A stretch of 64,000 nt of DNA. Source: an uncultured bacterium (lineage in GTDB: Bacteria; Myxococcota_A; Polyangia; Polyangiales; Houyiibacteriaceae). The DNA lies in contig CALJDU010000045.1 of the NCBI GenBank assembly GCA_938024995.1, forward strand, positions 124,001-188,000, written 5' to 3'. The first letter of the stretch is position 1. Every line of letters begins with the position of its first letter. The translations under genes were made by a program, and so were the position numbers. Below the pieces are notes generated by a model that was given only the letters and a program-made list of their open reading frames with translations, made no database searches and had not been told where the DNA came from. Below, one piece after another: positions 1 through 8,911 of the stretch.

Positions 1-579
1 CGTGACCGAGCGCAACGCCATGGTCTGCGGATCCAGCGCGCGGGGACTGAGCAGGGTGGCCTCTTGCCCGCAGATGCGCGTGTCGTCTCGCTCGACCCCG
101 ACGACGATGTCGACGACCCCATCGCCGTTCTTGTCCTCGGTGAGGATCACGTCACGTTGTTGCTCTCCGCGATCGCCGCGCGCGGTCAGTTCTCCTTGCC
201 AGGCGATCGTTGCGCGCCCTCGACGCGCGGTGATCAGGAAAGCCTGGTGTCGCCCGCCGCCCTCGACGTGGGCGAGCGCGACGCTCCCTCGGGAAAGCGT
301 GACCACCTCGGTGCGGAGGGTCACCGTGACGTCGCTCGCGATGGGGAGGGTCGCGGAGGCCGCGCTCCGTCCACGTCCGACGACCAAGCGGTGTCCTTCC
401 TCGCTCACCGCAACCTCAAGCGGGATCGTCCGGGCCGGCGCACCAAAAGAGAGCGACTCCTTGAGAGGTGCGGCTCCTGTCGGCTGGGCCTGCACGGACG
501 AGTGACCGAGCGAGAGCAGGGCGAGGGAAACGACGACGAAGGTACGAACGCGAACAGCGCGGACGAGAAGGAATGGCAT
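1..579 (-). CDS. Secreted protein of unknown function, N-terminal part only
   Basis: Reading the minus strand from the ATG at 577-579 gives 193 open codons that run off the left edge. Residues 1-32 look like a signal peptide: a basic start (RAVRVR), a hydrophobic VVVSLALLSL and a VQAQ cleavage-like end. The rest is beta-rich and polar. Residues 149-157 (DKNGDGVVD) fit the DxNxDGxxD calcium-loop pattern found in FG-GAP/VCBS and dockerin-type repeats. I prefer this frame to the overlapping plus-strand open frames because it alone has an export signal and a recognisable loop. The protein is probably exported to the periplasm or surface; function unknown. The divergent neighbour is the sigma factor gene. 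Confidence 0.6.
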   Translation of the reverse strand, partial: MPFLLVRAVRVRTFVVVSLALLSLGHSSVQAQPTGAAPLKESLSFGAPARTIPLEVAVSEEGHRLVVGRGRSAASATLPIASDVTVTLRTEVVTLSRGSVALAHVEGGGRHQAFLITARRGRATIAWQGELTARGDRGEQQRDVILTEDKNGDGVVDIVVGVERDDTRICGQEATLLSPRALDPQTMALRSVT

Positions 580-1015
580 CACGCGAGCACCTTCCCACAC
601 GTCGTGTTTCTCGTGCGCAGGAGATCGGTGTCCTCCAATGCGATCGCCATCGCGAGGTGGCGACTCCAGTGACCATCGCCGTGACATGCTGGCCACCCTG
701 GTTGCCATCTCGATCAGAGTCGCGGCTTCCAGCGCACCAAATCGAGACAAGGTGTGATTCTGCGCATTAAACACGTTGCGGAACGCGCTTTCTTTTGGTG
801 CGGCAAAGTTCTTGTCATTGCGGAAACTTGTGTCGCATGCACGATCCCCCCTGTTCAAAGGCGTTTTCGGCCGCACGTTGCTTGTTATGGGATTGCGAAC
901 CGAAGCCAAAACGAAGACCACTCGGGGCTCCAAACCACGGCCGAAGGGCGGCACGAGAACTGCAAAGTCCTCTGGTACCGACGGAACACGTCGGAAGAGA
1001 ACTGGGAGCAGAACG
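580..1015. other. Divergent intergenic region before the sigma factor gene
   Basis: This stretch lies between the divergent secreted-protein and sigma-factor genes. The sigma frame stays open upstream to 776, with an alternative ATG at 887, so 887-1015 could be coding. That part would encode a very basic Lys/Arg/Thr/Gly-rich tail, and ATG 887 has no visible Shine-Dalgarno. The part from about 700 to 886 is visibly less GC-rich than its surroundings, as expected of a promoter region, but I could not settle on a convincing -35/-10 pair on either strand. Confidence 0.4.
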
Positions 1016-2338
1016 ATGGCGAAGCGCACCGCATCCGCGAAACACAACGAGCCCCGCACAGCGGCACCTGTGACGGAAGAAGAACGTGAAGCATCACGTC
1101 AGGGCTTGGAGCAAGCGCGGCAGGACGCGGAGAAGGCGCTCAAGGAGCTGAGCGGCAGCAAGAGCGACTCGACGCTCTCCCGCTACTTCCGCGAGATGGC
1201 GTGTCACCGTGTGCTCACTCCCGCTGAGGAAGTGGAAGCCGCGCGTCAGGTGGAAGAGCACGAGATCGCCTACTGGCAGGCGCTCTTCGCGTACCCCGCG
1301 TGCTTCGAGACCGTGGCGACGGTTGTTGAGAAGATGGTCGACCTTGAAGAGAACCCGCTCCCCGAGCTCGTCCCGATGCGCAAGCTCGCGAAGAGCGCGA
1401 AGCGCGGCAAGCTCGGCAAGCGTCAGCAGGTGCGTTGGGACAAGCTGGGTCTCGAGATCTCCACGAAGCTTCGCGCGTGCGACAGTGACCGTCTCTTTGT
1501 GCAGACCGCCGACAAGGCGGTCCATCGTCTGGCGGGCGACCACGCCGACGAGCGCGACATCGTCGGCGGTGAAGTTCGCATCACGCCGACCTTCCGCAAG
1601 TACCTCCGTGAGACCGCGCGTGCCCGTCGCGCCCAGCGCCGCGTGAAGAACCGTTTCGTGAAGGCCAACCTTCGACTCGTCGTCTCCATCGCGCGTCGTT
1701 ACAACCGCGGCCGCCTCCCGCTCATCGACCTCATTCAGGAAGGCAACATCGGCCTGATGAAGGCGGTCGAGCGTTTCGATCACAACCGCGGCTACCGTTT
1801 CAGCACCTACGCCAGCTGGTGGATCCGCCACGCGATTTCACGCGCCCTGGCCGACAAGGGCCGCGCGGTTCGCATCCCGGTTCACATGCTCGACACCTAC
1901 AACCGAGTCGCCCGCGCGACCCAGGCCATCGCGACTCGTACCGGGCACCAGCCGACGCCCGAAGAGCTCGAGAAGGAGACCGGGATCACGAAGGAGAAGC
2001 TCGAGAAGATCAAGGGCTACTGGGCCGAGACGCCGTTCTCGCTCGACCGTCCGGTCAACGATGAGGATGGGCGTAAGTTCATCGACTTCCTCGAGGAAGA
2101 GAACACGCCCGACCCCTACGAGCAGCTCGAGAGCAGCCGCTGGGCGGAAGAGGTGCAGCGCCTCCTCGCGACGCTCACTCCGATGGAGGCGCGCATCCTC
2201 CGCTGGCGCTTCGGCCTCAACGAGGAAGAGGAGCTCACGCTCAAGGAGATTGGCGACAAGTACAACCTCTCCCGCGAGCGCATCCGTCAGCTTCAGGAGC
2301 AGGCGCTCGGCAAGATCCGCCGCCAAATCCAAGAGTAG
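1016..2338 (+). CDS. RpoD-family RNA polymerase sigma factor
   Basis: A sigma-70 family factor of the RpoD (group 1/2) type that directs RNA polymerase to promoters. Residues about 50-82 form region 1.2 (DSTLSRYFREM...EEVEAARQ), followed by a roughly 100-residue charged insertion. Region 2 then begins near residue 205 (FVKANLRLVVSIARRYN, DLIQEGNIGLMKAVERF, STYASWWIRHAI). Region 3 follows, and region 4.2 has the helix-turn-helix LTLKEIGDKYNLSRERIRQ near the C-terminus. At 440 aa it lacks the long N-terminal 1.1 region of typical primary sigma factors and resembles the additional RpoD-like factors of myxobacteria. I chose ATG 1016 because GGGAG lies 7 nt upstream; ATG 887 would add a basic extension. 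A strong terminator follows. Whether it is a stress or developmental factor cannot be told from sequence. Confidence 0.9.
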   Translation: MAKRTASAKHNEPRTAAPVTEEEREASRQGLEQARQDAEKALKELSGSKSDSTLSRYFREMACHRVLTPAEEVEAARQVEEHEIAYWQALFAYPACFETVATVVEKMVDLEENPLPELVPMRKLAKSAKRGKLGKRQQVRWDKLGLEISTKLRACDSDRLFVQTADKAVHRLAGDHADERDIVGGEVRITPTFRKYLRETARARRAQRRVKNRFVKANLRLVVSIARRYNRGRLPLIDLIQEGNIGLMKAVERFDHNRGYRFSTYASWWIRHAISRALADKGRAVRIPVHMLDTYNRVARATQAIATRTGHQPTPEELEKETGITKEKLEKIKGYWAETPFSLDRPVNDEDGRKFIDFLEEENTPDPYEQLESSRWAEEVQRLLATLTPMEARILRWRFGLNEEEELTLKEIGDKYNLSRERIRQLQEQALGKIRRQIQE

Positions 2339-2360
2339 CGAGAGACTCTTCGGTACAAGC

Positions 2361-2396
2361 GAAACGCGTGCAGGCCTCCTGCGCGCGTTTCCTCGT
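2361..2396 (+). terminator. Rho-independent terminator of the sigma factor gene
   Basis: An inverted repeat with 13 paired positions (AAACGCG-T-GCAGG against CCTGC-G-CGCGTTT, one T-G wobble) and a 3-nt loop, followed by a weak T-rich run, begins 22 bases after the sigma stop codon. Confidence 0.75.
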
Positions 2397-2549
2397 TAAG
2401 CGTCGCGCGGAACAAACACACAAGTGTAGGTGAGCGAGAACGCAAGGGGCCTCAGGGTCGGCCGACGTCTCAGAGCAAAGTGACCGGAGCGGAGGTCGAG
2501 CCTTGGCGCCCCGCGCAGAACACGTTTTGGGGGAATCGCCGAAGGCGAG

Positions 2550-2571
2550 GGGGTCTTCGAAACAAGACCCC
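2550..2571 (-). terminator. Hairpin downstream of dacB, probable terminator
   Basis: A perfect 8-bp stem (GGGGTCTT/AAGACCCC) with a CGAAAC loop lies 13 bases beyond the dacB stop codon on the minus strand. The T-tract is poor, so termination strength is uncertain. Confidence 0.5.
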
Positions 2572-2583
2572 AATAAGTCAGAG

Positions 2584-4020
2584 CTAGTAGAGCTCCTCCG
2601 CGATCACGGTGACGATGCTGTCGGCGAGCCGCCGGGTGACGCCTTGCTTGCCGCGGATGCCGTTCGCGAGAAACGAGAACGCCACGGTGTGTTCGTCGTC
2701 TTCGCCCAGGACGTAACCCGAGAGCGAGATGACGTCGTTGAGCGTACCGGTCTTCGCGCGCACGATGCGTCGGGGCCGCAGCTGCCGGAGCCGTCTCCGC
2801 AGCGTCCCGTCGACGCCGCCGATCGCGAGGTGGGAGAGATACTCGTTTCGCACGCCGCGCTGCGCGTACATGTACTTCAAGAGCGTGACGAGGTGAGCAG
2901 AGGCGATTTGGTTGCCATCAAAGAGACCCGAGCCGTTCACGATCGTGGTCGCGCCCTCGGTGACGCCCGCGCGCGTGAGGACCTCCTGGAGGATCTCCGC
3001 GCCGCGCTGACTGCTTCCAGGAGCTTCCCGTTCCGCCGCGATGACCTTCAAGATCATCTCCGCGACGAAGTTGTCGCTGTGCTTGCCGACGCGATGAAGG
3101 AGCTCCGCGACCGAGCGCGAGCGCAAGCTGTTGAGCTGAGGAAGGCCGGTCGGGACGCGTCCGTTTTGCGGCGCGCGTCGCCCACCGATGCCAACGCGCT
3201 CGAGCGCTTCTTTCATCGCGTACCCGGCGTGGACAATCGGATGCGCGATCCGGCGGCGGTACCCGACGCCCAAGATGCCCGCGGGAACCGTCCCGCGGAG
3301 CCGCAAGCTGAGCCGCCCGTCGTCCATCTCGGACTGCGCCGCGATCACGTTGGGCGCGCCCGCCTCGCTCGTGGTCATCTGGTTGTCGACCACGAAGTAT
3401 CCTGTCGCGCCGAGTCGCACCGTGGGCACCGCGCCGACCGCCGCCGGGATGACGCGCAGAACGTAAGCGCTTCGCTCGACCGCGACCGCGCCGATCGCCG
3501 CGCGGAAGGGGGCGACCTCGTTGGGTTGTTGCTCAAAGGCGGGCGGCAGGACCTGGTTGTCGAAGTAGCTGCCGTCGATGTAGATGCGGTCGACCGCGCG
3601 GACCCCGCGATCGACGAGGCCTTCGGCGAGGTCAACGAGGTCAGCGAAGCGAAGCCCCGGGTCGCCGGTTCCGCGAACCACCAGGTGCGCGATCCGGCCA
3701 TCCTGAACGCGGCCGGAGAGCGAGGTGGTCATGTGGAACTCAGGACCCAGCTCGAGCAGCGCCGCCGCGGCGGTCACAAGTTTCATGTTCGACGCGGGGT
3801 TACGAAGCGTTTCGCCCGCGATGTCCGCGATCGGGCGGCCATCGACATACTGGACCTGGACGCTGATTCCGTCTCCCAGCGCGGCTTCCCGCACGAGGTC
3901 CGCGATTCGGCCGCCGAGCGGGGAGGGTTGTCCGCTTTGGGCGGAGACCGGCGCACAGAAGAGCGCGGCCCAGGACGACAAGAGCGCGACGATGAGCGCG
4001 AGAGCCAAGCGAGTTCGCAT
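2584..4020 (-). CDS. dacB: D-alanyl-D-alanine carboxypeptidase/endopeptidase, PBP4 (S13) family
   Basis: A periplasmic penicillin-binding protein of the DacB/PBP4 type, which trims stem peptides or opens cross-links in peptidoglycan. All three serine-acyltransferase motifs are present: S77-x-x-K80 (SNMK), an SDN triad near residue 320 (GKHSDNFVAEM), and K423-T-G. The spacing of about 240 residues between the first two motifs is diagnostic of class C PBPs with their inserted domains. The start was placed at ATG 4020 because it gives a clean signal peptide (MRTRLALALIVALLSSWAALFCAPVSAQ); the open frame extends 18 codons further without an export signal. It is monocistronic and divergent from sodB. 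Confidence 0.9.
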   Translation of the reverse strand: MRTRLALALIVALLSSWAALFCAPVSAQSGQPSPLGGRIADLVREAALGDGISVQVQYVDGRPIADIAGETLRNPASNMKLVTAAAALLELGPEFHMTTSLSGRVQDGRIAHLVVRGTGDPGLRFADLVDLAEGLVDRGVRAVDRIYIDGSYFDNQVLPPAFEQQPNEVAPFRAAIGAVAVERSAYVLRVIPAAVGAVPTVRLGATGYFVVDNQMTTSEAGAPNVIAAQSEMDDGRLSLRLRGTVPAGILGVGYRRRIAHPIVHAGYAMKEALERVGIGGRRAPQNGRVPTGLPQLNSLRSRSVAELLHRVGKHSDNFVAEMILKVIAAEREAPGSSQRGAEILQEVLTRAGVTEGATTIVNGSGLFDGNQIASAHLVTLLKYMYAQRGVRNEYLSHLAIGGVDGTLRRRLRQLRPRRIVRAKTGTLNDVISLSGYVLGEDDEHTVAFSFLANGIRGKQGVTRRLADSIVTVIAEELY

Positions 4021-4149
4021 GGGCGCGGACGCTACCACGTGGTTGGGACTTGCCGTTGCGTCGACGGGCCCCATACACTCCCGCGGACCTTCGCGCCGCC
4101 GTACGAGAACCGGGCGCTCGGAACCGAATCACCCAAGGAAACCGTTGAG

Positions 4150-4746
4150 ATGAAATTCGAAGTCAAGCCGCTCCCCTACGCCAAAGACGCGCTCGCTCCC
4201 GTGATGAGCGAGGAGACCCTCGAGTTCCACTACGAGAAGCATCACAAGGGCTACATGAAGAAGCTCGCGAAGCACTTGGATGGCAACCCGCTGGCGCAAG
4301 AGGGCCTCATCAAGGTCGTCCGTGGCACTCAGGGCGGGGCGTTCAACTGCGCCGCGCAGGTCTACAACCACCGCTTCTTCTGGCGCGGCCTCTCGCCCCA
4401 GGGCGGCGGCGATCCGACCGGCGACGTCAAGGACCTCCTGGTCAGCAGCTTCGGCTCGATCGAGAAGTTCAAGGCGGAGTGGCTCCAGAAGGGCTCCGGC
4501 CAGTTCGGCAGCGGCTGGGTCTGGCTCGTCTACAACAAGCAAGAACAGCGCGCCGAGATCATCTCGACCGGCAACGCCGAGACCGCCGTTACTGGACCGC
4601 ACAAGCCGCTCCTCGTGACCGATGTCTGGGAGCACGCCTACTACATCGACTACCGCAACGCGCGCGGCACGTTCATCGAGCGCGTCATGAACAAGCTCAC
4701 GAACTGGAATTTCGTGAAGGAAAACCTCGACGCCCAGTACGGCTGA
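4150..4746 (+). CDS. sodB: Iron superoxide dismutase
   Basis: Cytoplasmic superoxide dismutase converting superoxide to H2O2 and O2. The four metal ligands are visible at H27 (EFHYEKHH), H74 (QVYNH), D158 and H162 (TDVWEHAYY). Gln at position 70, in AAQVYNH, is the second-sphere residue position and sequence context typical of Fe-type rather than Mn-type enzymes. At 198 aa it has the usual family length and no signal peptide. ATG 4150 is preceded by AAGGAAA. A strong terminator follows, so it is a single-gene unit. Confidence 0.95.
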   Translation: MKFEVKPLPYAKDALAPVMSEETLEFHYEKHHKGYMKKLAKHLDGNPLAQEGLIKVVRGTQGGAFNCAAQVYNHRFFWRGLSPQGGGDPTGDVKDLLVSSFGSIEKFKAEWLQKGSGQFGSGWVWLVYNKQEQRAEIISTGNAETAVTGPHKPLLVTDVWEHAYYIDYRNARGTFIERVMNKLTNWNFVKENLDAQYG

Positions 4747-4771
4747 GAGGCCTGTCCTTCTTGATGGAATC

Positions 4772-4805
4772 GCTCGGCCGCATCCTGGATGCTGCCGAGC
4801 TTTTT
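4772..4805 (+). terminator. Rho-independent terminator of sodB
   Basis: An imperfect but long stem (GCTCGG...GCATC against GATGC...CCGAGC) with a CTG loop runs directly into TTTTT, 26 bases after the sodB stop codon. Confidence 0.85.
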
Positions 4806-4892
4806 CGTTCGGGGACGTTTGATTCGACCCCGCTCGAAAAAGACCCTCCAACAAAATTCACTGTCATAGTGTGCCCCGATGCGTGAGTGCTC

Positions 4893-6206
4893 ATGATTCT
4901 CCGTGACCCGGTTCACGGCTTGGTGGTGTTTGAAGGCATCGCGGAACGCGTCGTCTCGGCGTTGCTCGCGACGCGCGAAGTGCAGCGCTTGCGTCGCGTT
5001 CGCCAGCTCGGGCTGACGTCCCTCGTGTTTCCTGGGGCCGAGCACACCCGCTTCGCTCATGCGCTCGGTGCCGCCTATGTCATGACGCGTCTGCTGGCGC
5101 GCATCAAAGAGTGTGACCACGACCTGCCGGTGGACGCGCGGGTGAATGATGAAGCGACCGCGGACGCGGTGGCGGCCGCGATGCTGCACGACCTGGGGCA
5201 CGGACCTTTCTCGCATCTTTACGAAGAGGTGAGCGCGCACTCGAAGTCGCACGAGTCGTGGACGTATGACGCGATCCTCGATCCCCAGACGGACGTGTAC
5301 CGCGCTCTCTCGGCGTGCTCCGCGGGTATGCCTGAGCGTGTTGCGGCGTTGCTCCAGGGCACCTACCGCCTGGGCTACCTCTCGCGCGCGGTGAGCGGCA
5401 CGCTCGACGTTGATCGCGCGGACTACCTGCTTCGCGACAGCCACATGACCGGCGTCCGCTATGGCCTCTACGACCTCGACTGGCTGCTCCGCGGTCTGAC
5501 CTTCGCGGTCGCGCACGGCGAGCACGTCCTCGCGGTGGAAGGGCGCAAAGGCGTTCAGCCCATCGAGAGCTTCTTCTTGGGCCGCCACTTCATGTACCAG
5601 CAGGTCTACCACCACAAAGCGACCCGCGGCGCCGAGGGGCTCATCCGCGCGATCTTTCATCGCGTCGCGGAGCTGTGCCGAGACGGCCGCCCGCCCAAGG
5701 TGCTCCCCGTCGCGCTGAAGAGCGCGGCGCTCGGCGAGGTTCCGTCGCTCGGCGAGTATCTCGAGCTCGACGACGCGCGGCTCTACACCTGCTTCGCGGA
5801 ATGGGCCCGCGGCGATGACCCGCTCCTCGGCGACCTCGCGAATCGCGTTCTCTCGCGTCGCCTTCTGAAGACGCTGCCGCTCCCCGACGATGAAGAGGTC
5901 TGGGGCGCGGCGTTCGAGATCGCGAAGCAGGCGGTGCGGGACATCGGGATGCGCGACGACCTGTTCGTTTGGATGGACACCCCCGAAGACGTTCCGTACT
6001 ACGAGCCGCCACACGATACGCCCGAGGGCATGTGGGTCGTGCTGCGTCATCAGCCGATTCGACGTCTTGGCGACGTCAGCTTCCTTTTGCGTGAGCTCCG
6101 GAACAAGCGCCTGCGTCGCCCGCGTCTCATTTTTCCAGAAGAGGTGCGGGGCGTGGTCGAGAAGAACATCAAGGAGTCGTTCTCGTATGCAGAGAGTGAA
6201 CTATGA
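4893..6206 (+). CDS. HD-domain phosphohydrolase (dGTPase/SAMHD1-like)
   Basis: A cytoplasmic HD-superfamily metal-dependent phosphohydrolase of the SAMHD1/YwfO/dGTPase-like group, whose characterised members hydrolyse (d)NTPs. The N-terminus has the group signature IxDPVHG (residues 2-9) and the metal-site His in HTRFAHALG (H51, H56). The HD pair lies in MLHDLGHGPFSH (H99-D100), and the later Asp in LDVDRADYLLRDS sits near residue 175. Length 437 aa fits the group. I prefer ATG 4893, with GTGAG 5 nt upstream, although GTG 4887 is also possible. The stop overlaps the next ATG, so it is translationally coupled to two small envelope proteins of unknown role. The exact nucleotide substrate is not inferable. 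Confidence 0.88.
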   Translation: MILRDPVHGLVVFEGIAERVVSALLATREVQRLRRVRQLGLTSLVFPGAEHTRFAHALGAAYVMTRLLARIKECDHDLPVDARVNDEATADAVAAAMLHDLGHGPFSHLYEEVSAHSKSHESWTYDAILDPQTDVYRALSACSAGMPERVAALLQGTYRLGYLSRAVSGTLDVDRADYLLRDSHMTGVRYGLYDLDWLLRGLTFAVAHGEHVLAVEGRKGVQPIESFFLGRHFMYQQVYHHKATRGAEGLIRAIFHRVAELCRDGRPPKVLPVALKSAALGEVPSLGEYLELDDARLYTCFAEWARGDDPLLGDLANRVLSRRLLKTLPLPDDEEVWGAAFEIAKQAVRDIGMRDDLFVWMDTPEDVPYYEPPHDTPEGMWVVLRHQPIRRLGDVSFLLRELRNKRLRRPRLIFPEEVRGVVEKNIKESFSYAESEL

Positions 6207-7201
6207 AGCGAAGCGCAGGAGCCCCCGTGTCTCGAGGTAGCGTAAGGAGCCTCGTGATCGCGACCGTCGCGCTCGCGGTCGTCGGGATCGCGTCGTTGGT
6301 CTCGCCTCCCTGTGCAGAGGCCGGCCGCCCGGTCGCGCCACCGCTTGAGGTCACGCTGACGCCGTGGGCGGAGATGGGGCCGTTCGTGTATCGCCTCTCG
6401 ATCATGGCGACCGAAGATGTCCGCGCGGTGATCGACCGACGCCTGCTTCGCTTTCGGGTCTCTCCGGACGGAAGCCGACGCCGGCTGCGCTGCCGTCACC
6501 CGGATCGTCGGTCGCGCGTCTCCTCGTCCCGGGTTCGTGAGATGCGCGAAGGGCAACGAGTGGTCGAGTGGATCGACATTCGGATGTACTGCAGCGGGCG
6601 CGCGCGCCGGGCGCTCTCGAGCGGCGCGACCATCACCGCCGAGTACGGGTTCCCGCGACGCGGTCGTCGTCGCTACATCGCGCAGCGTGACGGCGTGCGT
6701 TTCGCGAGCCGGATCTCTCTCGCTGACCATCGCCGTGAAGCTGTCGAAGCGGTGCCTTCGCCGAACGTGAGTGAAGACGTCGCCGTGCGCCTGTCCGCGG
6801 CGACCGGACGACGCGCCCCCGCGCTGCGTGTCCGCGTGAGCGCGCCAACCGGGAAGCGGCTCTACTTCCGCGATGACCTGCTCTGGTTCACGATCCGCGG
6901 GCCGCTCGGGGAGACCACGTGCAGGCCATCGCGCCAGCCCATCAATCCGATCCGCGATTTCTATCGGCGACGCGCGCGCACCTCGGTCGACCCGCGCGCC
7001 TACTGCGAGGACCACCCGTTCCCGGTGCCCGGCGTCTATGAGGTCACTCCGCATGTGGACTTGGTCTACGATGGGACGCGCTACGGGCTCGACGTGGTGA
7101 CCGGGACGTTCGAGGGGGCGCCGGGGGTGGTCCGCGTACGCGGACGCGGACGCGCGTACCTGGAGCAAACCGAGCAAGCGCTGCGAGACGCGCGGCGATG
7201 A
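6203..7201 (+). CDS. Secreted protein with two related domains, unknown function
   Basis: I do not recognise the family. Residues 1-40 contain a signal peptide (SLVIATVALAVVGIASLVSPPCAEAG). The mature part is very Arg-rich and looks duplicated. The first half has RRLLRFRVSPDG followed by LRCR and a later MYCSG. The second half (from about residue 205) has RDDLLWFTIRGPLG followed by TTCR and a later AYCED. Each half thus carries two cysteines at similar spacing, which could form disulfides. The start overlaps the HD protein by ATGA and the stop overlaps the next gene by ATGA, so the three form one tightly coupled operon. It probably resides in the periplasm. Confidence 0.75.
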   Translation: MKRSAGAPVSRGSVRSLVIATVALAVVGIASLVSPPCAEAGRPVAPPLEVTLTPWAEMGPFVYRLSIMATEDVRAVIDRRLLRFRVSPDGSRRRLRCRHPDRRSRVSSSRVREMREGQRVVEWIDIRMYCSGRARRALSSGATITAEYGFPRRGRRRYIAQRDGVRFASRISLADHRREAVEAVPSPNVSEDVAVRLSAATGRRAPALRVRVSAPTGKRLYFRDDLLWFTIRGPLGETTCRPSRQPINPIRDFYRRRARTSVDPRAYCEDHPFPVPGVYEVTPHVDLVYDGTRYGLDVVTGTFEGAPGVVRVRGRGRAYLEQTEQALRDARR

Positions 7202-7413
7202 CCTCCGGAAAGATCGAACGCGATCCCGTCGCCCGCCGCTTGGGGGTCGCGGCGCTCGCGGTCGCCTTCGTGGCGTTGGTGTTCGCGGGATACGCGGTCT
7301 CGCTCGGTCTTGAGTATCTCGAAGAAGTCGAGACCATCGGACGCGCGCTTCGAAACAGCGACACCCGACCGGCCGTGCCGATTAATCCTCCACCACTCAA
7401 GCTTGCGGAGTAG
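7198..7413 (+). CDS. Small single-pass membrane protein
   Basis: A 71-aa protein with one clear transmembrane helix (VAALAVAFVALVFAGYAVSLGL, about residues 17-38), a short charged N-terminal cytoplasmic segment and a Pro-rich C-terminus. ATGA overlap with the preceding gene supports that it is genuinely translated. No family recognised. It may anchor or assist the duplicated secreted protein encoded just upstream. Confidence 0.65.
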   Translation: MTSGKIERDPVARRLGVAALAVAFVALVFAGYAVSLGLEYLEEVETIGRALRNSDTRPAVPINPPPLKLAE

Positions 7414-7484
7414 CTCGCGGCGCACGTGGGTCGATGGTATCTCCCGTCTACTCACGTGATGCTCGACACGAAAGAGAGGGGACG

Positions 7485-8840
7485 ATGAGCGCAAAGATCC
7501 TTGTGGTCGATGACCAGCGGAACATGCGCACGACGCTGAGCATGATGCTCCAAGGGGCGGGGCATGAGGTGGTCGAGGCCGGCGGTCGTGAAGACGCGGA
7601 GCAGCGCATCGCCGAGAGCACGTTCGACATCGTCCTGACCGATCTTCGGATGGGGGGAGAGCTCGACGGCATCTCGTTGCTTCGCCATGTTCGCTCTGCC
7701 GCGCCGCTGACCGAGGTGATCGTGATGACGGCGTTCGGCTCGATCGCGACCGCGGTCGAGGCCATTCAGGTCGGCGCGTACGACTATCTGGAGAAGCCGT
7801 TCGAGGAGGGCGTGCTGCTCGCGAAGGTGACCAAGGCCGTGGAGCGACGACAGCTCGCGGGACAAGTGTCGCTCATGGCGGCGGACTTTCGGGAGCGGTA
7901 CCACTTCGACAACATCGTGGGTCGCAGCGAAGCGATCCGAAACGTCCTCGGGCGCATCGTTCGAATCGCGCCGACCGACGCGACGGTTCTGATTACGGGC
8001 GAGAGCGGGACCGGCAAGGAGCTGGTCGCGCGAGCGGTTCACGCGAACTCGCAGCGCGCGGAGCGACCCTTCGTTTGCGTCAACTGCGCGGCGCTCACCG
8101 ACACCTTGCTCGAGAGCGAGCTCTTCGGGCACATGCGCGGCGCGTTCACCGGCGCGGTCGCGACGCGTAAAGGCCTGTTCGAGGAGGCGAACGGCGGGAC
8201 GTTCTTCTTTGATGAGATCGCGGAGACGCCGCCGTCGCTCCAGGCCAAGCTCTTGCGCGCGATTCAGGAAGGCGAGATCCGCAGGCTCGGCGACAACAAA
8301 TCGATCACGGTCGATGTCCGCATCATCGCGGCGACCAACCAGAACCTGAAGCAAGCGATCGAGGACAAGCGGTTTCGCCAAGACCTCTACTACCGGCTCA
8401 ACGTCGCGCGCTTTCTCCTGCCGGCGCTTCGCGAGCGCCGCGCCGACATTCCGCTCCTCGCGGAGCACTTCCGGCGTAAGTACAGCGCGAAGATGAACCG
8501 CCCGTGTGAGTTCGGCGAGGGGGTGCTCGACTACCTTCAGCGCTACACCTATCCGGGGAACATTCGTGAGCTGGAGAACCTGGTCGAGCAGGGCGTGGCG
8601 CTCGCGCTCAACCGCGTGATCCAGCTGGACGACATCATCCCGCCTGAGATGGCGACGCTCTCCTCTTCTCCGCCGCCTGGGCGCTCTCTTCAAGACGTCG
8701 TCGATCGCGCAGAGCGCGAGGCCATCGCGGGCGTCTTGCGTGAGGTGGACGGGAACAAAGAGCGAGCCGCGACGCTGCTCGGCTTAAGCTCGACAACGCT
8801 TTGGCGAAAGATGAAGCGCCTCAACGTGGTCTGGTCGTAG
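7485..8840 (+). CDS. NtrC-family sigma-54-dependent response regulator
   Basis: A two-component response regulator that activates sigma-54 promoters. Domains in order: receiver (residues 1-120; acidic pair D9-D10, phospho-acceptor D53 in VLTDLRM), AAA+ sigma-54 interaction domain (Walker A GESGTGKE, the sigma-54 contact loop GAFTGA, Walker B FFFDEIAE, and PGNIRELENL), and a C-terminal Fis-type helix-turn-helix (NKERAATLLGLSSTTLWRKMK). All key residues are intact. ATG 7485 is preceded by GAGAGGGG. No histidine kinase gene is adjacent, so the input is unknown. The start of the next gene's open frame overlaps its end, but that gene's real start is probably downstream. Confidence 0.93.
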   Translation: MSAKILVVDDQRNMRTTLSMMLQGAGHEVVEAGGREDAEQRIAESTFDIVLTDLRMGGELDGISLLRHVRSAAPLTEVIVMTAFGSIATAVEAIQVGAYDYLEKPFEEGVLLAKVTKAVERRQLAGQVSLMAADFRERYHFDNIVGRSEAIRNVLGRIVRIAPTDATVLITGESGTGKELVARAVHANSQRAERPFVCVNCAALTDTLLESELFGHMRGAFTGAVATRKGLFEEANGGTFFFDEIAETPPSLQAKLLRAIQEGEIRRLGDNKSITVDVRIIAATNQNLKQAIEDKRFRQDLYYRLNVARFLLPALRERRADIPLLAEHFRRKYSAKMNRPCEFGEGVLDYLQRYTYPGNIRELENLVEQGVALALNRVIQLDDIIPPEMATLSSSPPPGRSLQDVVDRAEREAIAGVLREVDGNKERAATLLGLSSTTLWRKMKRLNVVWS

Positions 8841-8911
8841 CGCCCGTTCAGGCGTTCAGCAGCCCGCGAGACGAAGACGAGATACGCAAAGCTCCGCGGC
8901 CGATCTACTCT

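Noticed and set aside
2503..4149. A long N-terminal extension of the sodB frame
   Set aside because: The extension is antisense to dacB, which has all three catalytic motifs, and the dismutase begins at ATG 4150 with a good ribosome site.
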